The notes beneath the pieces are model-generated. The model was not told the DNA's origin. It was given only the letters and a program-made list of their open reading frames with translations, and made no database searches. This document shows, in pieces, positions 12,565-22,032 of a stretch of DNA of 64,000 bases (its first letter is position 1; every line of letters begins with the position of its first letter). Where the stretch lies: contig CAJNDS010002362.1 of NCBI GenBank assembly GCA_905221605.1, positions 1-64,000 on the forward strand, given 5' to 3'. The translations under genes and the position numbers were made by a program. This stretch comes from Symbiodinium natans. Its lineage: Eukaryota; Sar; Dinophyceae; Suessiales; Symbiodiniaceae.

Positions 12565-13695
12565 ATGGGCAAGTGGGTCCCACGAAAATCGACGGGCAAG
12601 CGCGTCACCAAGGACAGCAAGGCGAAGGGCAAATATCCTCCAGGTGTACCGTTTTACAAGTTGCCCTTGAAGGCGTTTCTCCGCAGCTGGCCCGATGAGG
12701 ATGGCTGCATGCTCCTGACGGACAAGCAAGCGCCGACGGAATACTTCACCACCTCCACGCTGACCGAGCAGCTTACAGCAGAGTCCTCGGAGTGCATCGC
12801 TCGCCCAGGCCTGGGCATCAGCATGGCCTCTGCCTCGTTGGAATGCTGCGCAGCTGCCTTGGCGGTGCTTCCTTCATCGTCTGAGAAGAAGTTCGGGCAA
12901 ACTGGAATTCCAGCTGTCAAGAAGCTCTTGGAGCCCTTAGGCAGTGCTTTGGCAGCCGTCAACCTGTCAAACAAGGCGTGCTCCTCTGCGTCTTCTTTGA
13001 AGCAGCACGCCGAGAAGGTGCTGAAGAAGCTTGGAAAGAAGGAAGCTCTGCAGCAACGGGTGAAGGACTTCGCTCGATTGGCAGACACAGCCTCACGCAT
13101 GTACGCTGGCGCTATGGCTGGTTTGGAGCTTTGCGCTCTCGCATCCAACCCGAAGGCGTGGGCGAAGAAGATCCCGAACGAGCCCAAGCAGGACAAACCC
13201 GTCCGCAAGTTCATGCAGAAGAAGACTTTGGACAGTTGCGTGGAAGCCGTCGCGGCGACCAACGCGGCTCGCCTGGAAGCAAAAGCTCCCCGCAAGAAAC
13301 GGGCTTTCGGAGACAGCAGCGAGGAGGCAGCTGGCAAGGAGGAGTCCGGCTCTGAGTCGGAGGACAATTCCGAAGCCAAGGAGTCTGGCCTTGTCTGCAG
13401 CCGAAGGTGCTTTGCCCAGGCGTTCTGTTTGTCTTCAATGTCCTCGATTCGAACGAGCCCTTCACAAAGTCCAGGATTTGAACGAGCCCTTCAGCAGGAA
13501 GTCCTCCTTCTTCGCCCCGTGATAGACTGGTGCTCCAGGCCATCGTCCGTGCACAGACTAAGGGTTCAATGCTGTTCTGATTTAAACGGAAAATACAATG
13601 TCTTGCTAAGATCAGCAGCCGAAGTTGCACACATCAATCTATTTGTCTTCAATGTCCTCGACTCGAACCAGCCCTTCGCAAAGTCCAGGTCTTGA
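12565..13695 (+). CDS. Unknown lysine- and alanine-rich protein carried between inverted arrays
   Basis: An open frame of 376 codons starts at an ATG in a reasonable context (GAAGCCATGGGC). Residues 1-30 are very basic (MGKWVPRKSTGKRV...), residues 30-210 look globular and helical with amphipathic Ala/Leu/Lys segments, and about 235-285 is a charged tail with a KAPRKKRAF cluster (possible nuclear signal) followed by an acidic Ser/Glu stretch. From about residue 287 the frame runs into the right inverted-repeat arm, so the native C terminus is probably near 13425 or reached by splicing. The composition and lack of internal stops over more than 800 bases argue for real coding. I do not recognise the family and see no DDE, helicase or nuclease motif, so a transposase role is not supported by motifs. 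It may be cargo of the fold-back structure. Confidence 0.6.
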   Translation: MGKWVPRKSTGKRVTKDSKAKGKYPPGVPFYKLPLKAFLRSWPDEDGCMLLTDKQAPTEYFTTSTLTEQLTAESSECIARPGLGISMASASLECCAAALAVLPSSSEKKFGQTGIPAVKKLLEPLGSALAAVNLSNKACSSASSLKQHAEKVLKKLGKKEALQQRVKDFARLADTASRMYAGAMAGLELCALASNPKAWAKKIPNEPKQDKPVRKFMQKKTLDSCVEAVAATNAARLEAKAPRKKRAFGDSSEEAAGKEESGSESEDNSEAKESGLVCSRRCFAQAFCLSSMSSIRTSPSQSPGFERALQQEVLLLRPVIDWCSRPSSVHRLRVQCCSDLNGKYNVLLRSAAEVAHINLFVFNVLDSNQPFAKSRS

Positions 13696-13720
13696 ACGAG
13701 CCCTCCAGGAAGTCCTCCTC
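13430..13720. repeat. Right arm of the inverted repeat flanking the 12565 gene
   Basis: This segment is the reverse complement counterpart of 12160-12420. It contains an internal duplication: the block beginning TCTTCAATGTCCTCGA occurs at about 13432 and again at about 13648. It joins directly to the inverted minisatellite array. Confidence 0.75.
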
Positions 13721-13861
13721 CTTTGCCCCGACACACGAAATGGCCCGCCGGGCGGCTTTTCTTCTTGGTCCTCAAGACAAACATTTTCACTTCAGGTTGG
13801 CTGGCTTATTTGACTGCAGCCAAAGTCGCGCCATGACCGACCTCTCCAAGTAGTCCTCCTT

Positions 13862-14520
13862 CTGTATCTCCGGGATAAGCAAACTGGCCCCAGGAAGTCC
13901 AGGCAAACTGGCCCTCCAGGAAGTCCTCCTTCTTTGTCCCCGGGATAAGCAAACTGGCCCTCCAGGAAGTCCTCCTTCTTTGTCCCCGGGATAAGCAAAC
14001 TGGCCCTCCAGGAAGTCCTCCTTCTTTGTCCCCGGGATAAGCAAACTGGCCCTCCAGGCAAGCAAACTGGCCTCCTCCTCCTTCTTTGTCCCCGGGATTG
14101 GGGCAAGTCCTGTCCCCGGGACAAGCAAACTGGCCCTCCAGGAAGTCCTCCTTCTTTGTCCCCGGATAAGCAAACTGGCCCTCCAGGAAGTCCTCCTTCT
14201 TTGTCCCCGGGATAAGCAAACTGGCCCTCCAGGAAGTCCTCCTTCTTTGTCCCCGGGATAAGCAAACTAGCCCTCCAGGAAGTCCTCCTTCTTTGTCCCC
14301 GGGATAAGCAAACTGGCCCTCCAGGAAGTCCTCCTTCTTTGTCCCCGGGATAAGCAAACTGGCCCTCGAAGTCCTCCTTCTTTGTCCCCGGGATAAGCAA
14401 ACTGGCCCTCCAGGAAGTCCTCCTTCTTTGTCCGGGATAAGCAAACTGGCCCTCCAGGAAGTCCTCCTTCTTTGTCCCCGGGATAAGCAAACTGGCCCTC
14501 CAGGAAGTCCTCCTTCTTTG
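13862..14520 (-). repeat. 46-bp minisatellite array, right (inverted) copy
   Basis: About 14 copies of the reverse complement of the 10885-12028 unit (CCTCCAGGAAGTCCTCCTTC, then TTTGTCCCCGGGATAAGC). Minus-strand frames give the same 46-residue peptide repeat. The last unit abuts an inverted LTR start at 14521 with no spacer. Confidence 0.9.
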
Positions 14521-14602
14521 TACAAAACATGTTCTTGCCATGTCACAGCACTCATGTCCTACACATGTACCTGCAAGCAACTCGGCAAACAAAGAAATGT
14601 CA
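14521..14602 (-). mobile_element. Inverted first ~82 bases of the Ty1/copia LTR
   Basis: The reverse complement begins TGACATTTCTTTGT, exactly the LTR start seen at 39535 and 56021, and continues through CAGGTACATGTGTAGGACAT. Beyond it (in LTR orientation, upstream) is GTGAAAACATGACA, close to the GTGAAAATATGACA found upstream of the full-length 5' LTR. With 9701-10370 this accounts for one LTR split by the fold-back element. Confidence 0.8.
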
Positions 14603-14711
14603 TGTTTTCACAAATTGGAGAGCAACTCTCTCATGGCAGAGATTGACCTTACAGTTGGATGAACTTCGCATACAACCAATTAATCAGACCACAAAAGTGT
14701 AGTCATCTTGC

Positions 14712-14878
14712 ACCCCCAAAACTGCTCTGAATTGCGATTTTGCTTGCTGGCCCTGCAGCTCCGTGACTGCATTCCTAAAGTCTTGAGCGCCGTCGAATGA
14801 AAGATGTGATGCTGCGCACTTTCATTCAGGCTGGCTGCACGGCCTTCAGGGATCTGGGGGGTGCTGTGGAAGAGAGAG
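14712..14878. repeat. Solo arm of the fold-back MITE seen at 38261-38828
   Basis: Matches the right arm of the MITE (38648-38828) with substitutions: CAAAACTGCTCT, TTTTGCTTGCTG, TCTTGAGCGCC, GAATGAAAGATGTGATGCTG and CACTTTCATTCAGGCTG occur in the same order and it ends in GAAGAGAGAG. No partner arm lies nearby. Confidence 0.75.
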
Positions 14879-14889
14879 CCTCAGCCCCA

Positions 14890-15370
14890 GCATAAGTTCC
14901 ACATGAGCCCAAATGAGTTCCACATGAGCAAAAACACTGCTGAACGAGAAAAGATGTTTTGACTGAAACGATAAAATTGATTTTGATCATGATTCAGCAA
15001 CACACACAGTACGGTTGCCTAGTTCACGGTCAAAACCACAGTTCCTTCACCTTCACCGTCGTCACTTCAACCAGCATGAGCTCTGCATGTGAGCCCTCAC
15101 ATGAGCCCAGCATGAGCCCAGCATGAGCCCAGCATGAGTCCAGATGAGTTCCACATGAGCCCATCATGAGTTCAGCATGAGCCCAGAGCCCAGCGTGAGC
15201 CCAGATGAGTTCAACATGAGTTCAGCATGAGCCCAACATGAGTTCAGATGAGTTCAACATAAGTTCAGAAGCCCAGAGCCCAGCGTAAGCCCAGATGAGT
15301 CCAACATGAGTCCAGCATGAGCCCAACATAAGTTCAGATGAGTCCAACATGAGTCCAGCATGAGCCCAGA
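14890..15370. repeat. ATGAG-type satellite, left of the virus-like element
   Basis: Irregular units such as CATGAGCCCAG, CATGAGTTCAG, ATGAGTCCA and ATGAGTTCCA fill most of this interval, with a less repetitive stretch at 14940-15070. The unit is the reverse complement of the CTCATGCTGGG satellite at 37800-38130 and related to the repeat at 31012-31385. The rest of 14603-15560 shows no gene. Confidence 0.8.
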
Positions 15371-15649
15371 TCGAAGGAAGTGGTTGAGAGCCAGGCAAGC
15401 TTCTTTGTTCACGGAAGCTTTCGAGAGGCCTGGTTCATTGCCTTCAAAGGCGAAGACACCGAGCGTGCAGTATTGTTCATGCGAGGACGGCGAGTGCATC
15501 ACCGCCTTGCACGCAGCCGGGAGTCTCGAGAGCATTTTTTCACAAGGGTCGTGGCGGGGCAACTGGGCCGGGGTTGAAGTCTCAAAGCTGCCGCACAGCC
15601 AGGGGCACTGGCGGCCTCGTGAGTCGGGCCTTGGGCTCGGCGCTGCCCC

Positions 15650-16521
15650 GGGACACGGGCAATGCGTGCTTCAGCAAGGTTTCTGAACCGTCGGTGGCTC
15701 GAACGGTCGTAGGAGGCCAGGTCTCTGGCGGGCCCGTATTGAGGCTGGAAGCAGCTTCTTGCCGCGTTTGTCGGAGCCCGACTGCGGCCTCCAGTCGTCG
15801 CTGGCGGTTTGTTGTGAGCTCCTTGTTGTGCTGGAACTTCGTGGCATTGTCCTGAAGCACCCGGAACTGCGTTGCCGGCTGCTGCTCCACGTCCTCGGAA
15901 GCAGCGTGCACGGTCTCGTGGGGCCGGGCATTGTATCGAGAACGTGCTCACCCCAGCTGCCACCATCCCGAGCCACCTTGTCCGCCAGATCTTTCTTGAG
16001 AGTCTGTATGGCCCGGTCGATAACTGCCGTTGCGTTGCAATCGCTCGGGTCCTTATGCCGGTGCACCACCTCTGGCAGAGCTCCCTCCAAGCCCCGAAAC
16101 TCGTTGCCTTGATCCGTCGTCACGACATAGTTGCCCTCCTGCTGCACGAGGTCTGGGATGATCTCCGCGGCTGCTTGCGTCACCGTTTCCGCCCGCTTGT
16201 CGGGCAGCGCCTTGGTGGCCACCTCCCTTGTAAACACGTCCGTGACGACAAGCCCGTACTTGTTCTGCCCTCGTGTGTTCTGCGAGAAATCAACCAGGTC
16301 TGCCTGCAGCCGGTCGTTGGACCCTCGGCCGCGCTCTTCCAGAGACCGGGGCTTCGGGGCCAGCACCTGCCGGGCCACGTCACCCTGCAGCGCCACTCGA
16401 GCAAGCGCTGCCGTGAGGTCGCGCCGCTCTGGGTGGCTATCTGGTGGAGCTTCCGGGGGTCCCGCACGTTGAAGCGTTCTGCCAGATCGCGGAAGAACGT
16501 GATCGCTCCATCCTCTGCCAT
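15650..16521 (-). pseudogene. PLV integrase, retroviral (rve, DDE) type, frameshifted
   Basis: The minus strand from the ATG at 16521 reads MAEDGAITFFRDLAERFNVR. After a frameshift near 16395 comes the catalytic core: QADLVDFSQNTRGQNKYGL (first Asp) and VVTTDQGNEFRGL (second Asp), with a following Asp/Glu-rich helix ending in AIQTLKKDLADKV. The expected third acidic residue lies in NATAVIDRAIQT, where Asp stands in place of the usual Glu. After further shifts near 15960 and 15780, C-terminal pieces remain readable (HAASEDVEQQPATQFRVLQD and NAARSCFQPQYGPARDL), typical of the target-binding end in Polinton and PLV integrases. It would insert the viral genome into host DNA. At least three frameshifts make this copy inactive unless they are sequencing errors. 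It lies 7 bases beyond the fibre stop. Confidence 0.8.
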
Positions 16522-16528
16522 TTCTCTC

Positions 16529-19500
16529 TCACGAGAGGCCTCGCTTTTTTCCCTTCTTCTCCAGCGCCTCCACCCGCGCCTGCAGCCTCTTGCACACGTC
16601 CCAGAGCACGCAGGCCAGCCTGGAGTAGTCCAGCGTCACCAGGTCGCCCAGCTCCTTGTCCGCGACCTGCCCGCACAGCGCCTTGCCCGCCGGGCCCGTC
16701 TCCTGCACGTTCTGGGCGATGAAACCCAGCGTGCGCTTCTGGTTGCCCTCCGTGCGCCGGTACCACTGCGGCGTCACCGCGCTTGACGATGACCTCGCCG
16801 TCGTTGGCCCCGCCCGTGTTCGCCTCCACGATGAGGTTGGCCTGCCCCGCCGAGGAGGTGCGCAGGAAGATGGCCTGGTTCGGCGCGAAGAGCTCCACGC
16901 CGCCCGCGGAGGAGGCCGTCAGCAGGCCCTCGCCGGAGCCGCAGGCCACGCGCAGCCGCGCGTTGCCCGCGGGCGCCAGGTTCACGGCCTCGGCCGTGAC
17001 GTTGCCGCTGTTCGCGGTGGCCACCACTTGGAGGTCCCCCTGCGCCTGCACGCCCGTGCTGCCGCCGATCAGTTGCAAGTACGCGGGGGCGCTCACGATG
17101 CCGTTGTCTGCACGGATGGCGCTGGCGGTGTAAAGCACCGAGTTCAGGTAGGTCCCCTGCGTTCCGCCCGTCAGCGTCAAGTAGTCGTCGGTGGGCCTCG
17201 CCCGCACCGTGGGCGCCCTCAGCTCGGTGGAGAGCTCCACGCTGCCGGAAGTCACGGTGCCCTGCACGTCCAACGCCCCGTTCACCACGGTTCCGCCCGA
17301 GCCGCCGGTGATGGTCAGCTGGGTGTCCTGGACCCTCGTGCTGATGGCGTTGGTCACGAGCCCCGTGGCCGTGCCCGTGGCGTCGTCGATGTACAGCTCC
17401 GTGTCCACCCGCAGCCTCGGGGCCACGCTGTGCACCTCGGCGGAGGCGAAGGTGCAGAGGCTCTGGTCACTCTGGTCGGTGACGCGCACCGAGACGGTGC
17501 CCGCCTTCAGGTTCAAAAACTGGTCGGTGGGCAGCAGGGGCTCCACGGTGCCCGCCTGGATGCTGCCAGCCGTGGCGATGCCGAGGCCGCTGTCCGCGAA
17601 GATGCGGCCCGCGGTCAGCATGTTGACGCCCGCCTTCAGGCTGAAGAGGCTCGAGGACAGGTCGGCCAGGGCGGCCCCGCTGGAGGCCTCGAACTCGAGG
17701 CCCAGGCTGCCGCCCCGCAGCGTCAAGAAGTCGGCGCCGTTGGCCCTGACGTCGTTCACAAGCAGCGGGTCGGCCGGGGCGGCCCCCGCCAGGGCGTACC
17801 TCGCGTCCGACTCGGCCTTGGAATACGCGTCGCATGTGAGCTGCGCCGTGGCGGAGTTGCCGAGGATGAGGTTCGCCCCGAGGGGCGCCTGGAGCAGCAG
17901 CGCGCGGATCATCCTCGGCGTGAAGTTCTCCAGCACCATGGGGATGATGCCTCCCCCGCCGGCGTTGCCGTTGACCACGTGGTACCTCGAGTCCAGCGGG
18001 GTGAAATCGGTGTTGGAGAAGTACCTTCCGTCCGACTCGCTCTTGGAGTAGGCGTCGCAGGTCAGCTGCACCGTGGCCGAGTTGCCGAGGATCAGGTTCG
18101 CGCCCAGGGGCGCCTGGGGCAGCAGCGCCCTGATCATTCGCGGCGTGAAATTGTCCAGCACCATGGGGATGATGCCTCCGCCCCCCGCGTTGCCGTTGAC
18201 GGGGTGGTACCTCGCGTCGCCCTGCGCCTCGGTCAGGAGCCCCGAGGAGCCGATCTGGCTGGCTATCTCCGCCGAGGTCTCGCCCTGGTCCCAGTAGTTG
18301 GTCAGCTCCGAGGCGATGGAGCTGTCGACGTCGGCCTGCGTGGCGTACTGGGATACATTCAGCGCGTCCACGGCGTTGGAGATCCGCGCGTTCACCTCGG
18401 CCTGGGTGTACGTCTGGCTCTGGTCGTAGGCCTGGCACTCGATCTGCAGCGTGTTCCCCGAGTTCTGGAGCGTGGCCACCAAAGGCCCGGCGAAGTGCAG
18501 GTTCCGGAGCGCCTGCCCGGTCAGCAGCTCCCAGGTCGTGTTGCCGCCCCAGCCGGGCGCGTTGGAAACGGCCGCGCCCGCGATGAGCGCGTCCACCTGC
18601 GCGGAGTCGTAGTAGGACGCGAGCGCGATGGCGATCTCGTTCAGGATGGGCGCCTGGAGCCCGGTCCAAGGCACGTAGGCGCTCAGGTCGATGCCGCCCA
18701 CGGCGGAAGCGATGGCCGCGTCCGTTTCAGCGCTGGTGCAAAACGCCGCCAGCGCGGCCGTGATGGCCCCGTTGGTCTCGGCGCTGGTGTAGTAGCCGCC
18801 CAGCGTGGCCAGCACCCAGGACTCGCTGGCCTTGGGCGCCAGCAGCGCGTCCGCCTCGGCCTTGGAATAGGCGTCACAGGCGAGGCTCAGCGTGAAGTTA
18901 TCGTTCTCCAGGGAGACGCTCAGGGGCGCGCTGAAGTGCCAGTTGCGAATGGTGTTGGTGCCCACCAGCAGGTCCCAGGTGGTCTGTCCGGGCCACGCCT
19001 GCGCGTTGCTGAGGTTCGTGCCGCCGCCCGTCGTGAGCGCGGCCAGCGCCGCGTTGATGGCGTCGATGGCCGACTGCAGGCTCGTCTCCGAGGCCGAGAG
19101 CTGCGCGAAGGTCGCGAAGGGGCCGGCGCCCTGCAGGGCCAGAATCTCGGCCTCGTGCCCGTCCAGGCGCGCGTCCCTGACCGCGAGCAGGGCGCCGTGG
19201 CCCGCCGTGTCGGTGTAGGGCGCGAGCGCGCCGGCCACGTCGGCCGCCGTCTGGTAGCCCGCGGCCTGCAGCAGCGCGAGCGCCGCCTCCGCGGCGTCCA
19301 GGCGCCCGTCCCTCACGGCCAGGGCCGCGTCCAGCGCCGCCTGCTGCACATACGGCAGCAGCGCCGTCGCGATGAGCTGCGAGGCGTCCGCGGGCGTGGT
19401 CTTCAGGGCCAGCGCGGCGTTGAGGCCGCCGGTGTCGGTGTAGGGCAGCAGGGCGGTCGCGATGGCCTGGGAGACGTCGGCGGCCGTCTGCTGCCGCGCC

Positions 19501-20051
19501 GCCACGTCCAGGGCCAGCTGGTCCTGCGTGCTCTTGAGCCCGTAGGTTGCGGCCACCGTGGCCAGCGTCGCGTTGTTGGCGCTGGTCACGGCCGAGTTCA
19601 TGGCGGCCGTCGTGGGGTAGTTCGCCAATTTGAGGTCCACGGAAGCCGGCGTGGACTTGCCATTGACCTCCACCTGGAGGGCGTCCAGCGCCGACTGGTT
19701 GGCCTTGCCCGCAAGCCCGGTGGTCAGGCTGGCGCTCAGGGAGGTGATGGACGAGCCGTTGGCCGCGATGGAGCCCTGGGCCGCGGCCAGGTCCGCGGCC
19801 AGGGCGTAAGGCGTTAGGTCGGGCGGCGGTGGCAGCGCGGCGACCTGGGCCTGCAGGGCGGCCACAGCGGCCGCGTTGGTGGCCACGCCGGCGGTGTTGG
19901 TGCCGATGCTCGCGGTGTTCCCGGTCGTGGTTTCCAGGGGCGTGTACTGCGTCAGCACGGTGGCCAGCTGCCCGGCGGTGATGCCGGAGGTCTCCGTTGT
20001 TTGGCCGTCATTAAGGATATTTCCTGTGATGGTGCTTTCGAAGAGGCTCAT
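16529..20051 (-). CDS. Phage-like fibre protein with C-terminal S74 chaperone domain (one frameshift)
   Basis: The start ATG at 20051 (MSLFESTITGNILNDG) sits directly behind GTGTAAAAGC. About 1090 residues follow in one frame, rich in Ala, Thr, Ser and Gly. Residues 40-330 form coiled-coil-like repeats of the YxxAADVxxALAPY and LDAALAVRDGRLDA kind; then come fibre modules with CDAYSKAEADALL and CDAYSKAESDARY, two near-identical GNAGGGGIIPMVL modules (about 18200 and 17970), and a beta-rich region. A one-base shift near 16780 moves the ending to another frame: TLGFIAQNVQETGPAG ... LGDLVTLDYSRLACVLWDV ... LQARVEALEKK, the signature of the peptidase S74 intramolecular chaperone of phage tail spikes. 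That domain trimerises the fibre and then cleaves itself off. A host-attachment spike on the capsid vertex is the inferred role. Total length is about 1174 residues. Confidence 0.8.
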
Positions 20052-20062
20052 GCTTTTACACC
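20052..20062 (-). promoter_or_regulatory. TAAAAG start-proximal motif of the fibre gene
   Basis: GGTGTAAAAGC directly precedes the ATG at 20051, and the capsid gene stop is just upstream. The same kind of motif precedes most genes of the element. Confidence 0.55.
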
Positions 20063-21996
20063 TCAGTCGAGGACGCTCACGCCGGCGCCCGAAAGCGTGA
20101 CAATCTGGTACGAAATGAGGTGGATGTAGACTTGCTGGGCGCGGTCCGCCTGCAAGTTCTTGAAGGTGAAGCGTGCGAGGTCGCCGGAGCGCGTCGAGAT
20201 GCCCGAGAGCGGGTGCTTGGGCACGCGCTCGACCGGGAACGCGGCGATGAACTGCGTATCCTCGAACTCGAGTCGGTTCAGGCGCATGTTGCGGATCTTG
20301 GAGTCGTAGGCCCCCGCCATGATCTCCAAGAAGTGATGATGCTCGGCCATGCTGGCCATAGGGTATCTTGGATAAGTCAACGCCCCCAGCTGCATCTGGC
20401 TCTCCAGCTGCCCGTTGACCGCTGGGTATTCCAGGTTCATCACCTCGCCCAAGGCGTCGTCGGCGTCCTTGAAGGTCACGAAAGCGCCCATGAGCTTGGT
20501 GTAGGCCCTCGCGACGGTGACGTTGTGACTGGTGGAGCCCGCGGGGATGTTGGAGACCTGCGTGTGCATCGTAGGGTACGAAAAAACGAGGCTGCGGCCC
20601 GAAAGCAACACTTTGTTGAACGATTCCACCAGAGCGCTGTCCAGCGTCACCTGCGAGGCCAGCACGCGCACGTTCTCGATGCTGTAGCTCGTGGAGCCGT
20701 TGCCCCCCGGCCAGAGTGCGTCCGCGGCCTCCGCGAATTCGATCTCCAGCACCAGGTTCAGCTGCGGGGGCAGCATCTTCCCGGATTGGAAGAGGCCGAT
20801 GAGGGTCGGGGGCATGAGCACGTCCTTGAAGTTCCCGTCCAGGATGGCGGGCGGGTTGCCCAGGTTGGTCGGGTAGAAGCCCTCGTAGGCCCGGCCGTTG
20901 TACCATTCCTGAGGTTTCAGCAGGCTGTAGAGCCAGCAGCTGCGGCCGTAGTCGGTGATGTCATCGGTGCGCTGCCCGTTGCTGTACAGCTGCACGCGCT
21001 CGGCATGCTGCTCAGTTTGGTACAGACTGGATGCTTTGTCCCTGCATCACGGTCGCCATCCCCAACAAGGTCACTACACGTCGCTGCTGTTTGAGCGAGG
21101 ATGCACACGCACGTGGCAAGCCAACGATGGGGTAAAAGCAAAAGTACTGCCTGATGAGCGTGTGTCTGTTTTGGCTGCTGATGCATATTTGCTGTGGTGC
21201 ACTCGTGTGGAATCATGCTGACCTCTTCTTTGCTGACCAACTCTGACATGCTGTATGCTGGCTCGCATGCCAAGACTTGTCAAGGCTAGGTCTGGCTCAG
21301 CTCTGAGTTCGGCAGTGAAACAGTTTGAAGCAGTAGAAGGAGGTTGCCTCCTGGTAAAAGGAGGTTGCCTCCTGACCAAGCATGCTGTGTAGTGGGAGGT
21401 TGCCTCCAGTGTATATTGTGTACATATCGTGCTGTCGGCCACGCTGTTGCACGTGGCGGTCTATGTTCCATTTGTATAGGCTTGGACATTGACTCCTATA
21501 ATTCTCGAGGAAGTATCGTTGTACAGTGGTAGGGCTCATTGCTTGGACTCATGAGTCGGATGAGCTAATCTGCGTTTTGCTTGGCGGTACGCCGCGATTA
21601 CGGGGTGAATATCAGTGCCGTGAGCACCGGGTCAAAGACCTGCCCACTTAGCCGCGCTAGGTTCTGTCTGACAGGACTGCGTTCTCAAAGTCAAAAAGCT
21701 GCACGCGCTTGATGAAGCAGCTGCCCTCGAAGGAGCCGGGGAAAACCTGCCCGCCCTGTCCGTCGGTGTTCCGCACCCGGAAGGCGATTTTCACGCTCTC
21801 AGGGTCCATGAAGTCCATTCCGCTGGTCAGCGGGATCCTGGCCACGCGGCTGGTCGTGGGCGTGAAGGTGCTCAAGGAGCTCGGGAAGAACTGCACGGAC
21901 CTTCTGCTCTGCACATAGTTTTACGTTGCTCGTCGCGAGCTTGTAATCCAGGCTCTGCATGAGCTCATCCTGGACGGCTTGGGTGACGTTGTCCAT
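20063..21996 (-). CDS. Major capsid protein (double jelly roll), interrupted and frameshifted
   Basis: The N-terminal part starts at the ATG at 21996 (MDNVTQAVQDELMQSLDY). A one-base shift at about 21918 leads into VQFFPSSLSTFTP and PESVKIAFRVRN, ending FIKRVQL at 21697. The C-terminal part resumes at 21000 with VQLYSNGQRTDDITDYGR and runs 311 residues to the stop at 20063. Landmarks of PLV capsid proteins are visible: SVKIAFRV, the DDITDYG segment after the first strands, and near residue 310 EYPAVNGQLESQMQLGALTY followed by PRYPMASMAEHHH. Joined, it has about 410 residues. It would trimerise into capsomers of an icosahedral shell. The 696-bp insertion between the parts (21001-21696) carries a 13-bp direct repeat and may be an introner-like intron or a small transposon. 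It lies between the fibre and the 22033 gene. Confidence 0.82.
21001..21696. mobile_element. 696-bp insertion in the capsid gene, 13-bp direct repeat
   Basis: AGCTGCACGCGCT occurs at 20988-21000 and again at 21697-21709; removing one copy plus the insert restores the capsid reading frame (RVQL-YSNG). The insert is less GC-rich than the virus genes. It contains three copies of the small hairpin GGAGGTTGCCTCC (21339, 21360 and 21395) and a tRNA A-box-like GTACAGTGGTAGGGC near 21520. No terminal inverted repeats and no protein-coding frame were seen. Dinoflagellate introners and tRNA-derived SINEs are both possible sources. GT-AG or GC-AG boundaries that keep all capsid residues are not available within the repeat, so a plain transposon insertion is at least as likely. 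Confidence 0.7.
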
Positions 21997-22032
21997 CGCT
22001 CCTTTCGCGCGTCTCGCTTTGTACTATGGCGT

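Larger units (their letters stand above)
10885..14520. mobile_element. Putative fold-back (long inverted repeat) element carrying one gene
   Basis: The order is minisatellite (forward), unique arm (inverse of the right arm), gene at 12565, unique arm, minisatellite (inverse). Arms of roughly 1.1-1.5 kb enclose about 1 kb of single-copy DNA. The whole lies inside an inverted Ty1/copia LTR whose two pieces are at 9701-10370 and 14521-14602. Known fold-back elements have long terminal inverted repeats built of short tandem units, which is the basis for the name. I could not find target-site duplications, and the left side carries extra repeats (10371-10884) absent on the right, so the outer boundaries are uncertain. 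Confidence 0.5.

Noticed and set aside
13792-14592. Minus-strand open frames of up to 266 codons
   Set aside because: They are the inverted copy of the same 46-bp array.
16656-19817. 1053-codon plus-strand open frame
   Set aside because: It is the antisense shadow of the GC-rich fibre gene, dominated by Gly, Arg, Val and Ala without motifs, while the minus strand carries fibre modules and the S74 domain.
21500-21570. Possible tRNA gene in the capsid insertion
   Set aside because: An A-box-like GTACAGTGGTAGG is present, but no B-box (GGTTCGANTCC) follows and no cloverleaf can be drawn. At most it is a tRNA-derived SINE remnant.
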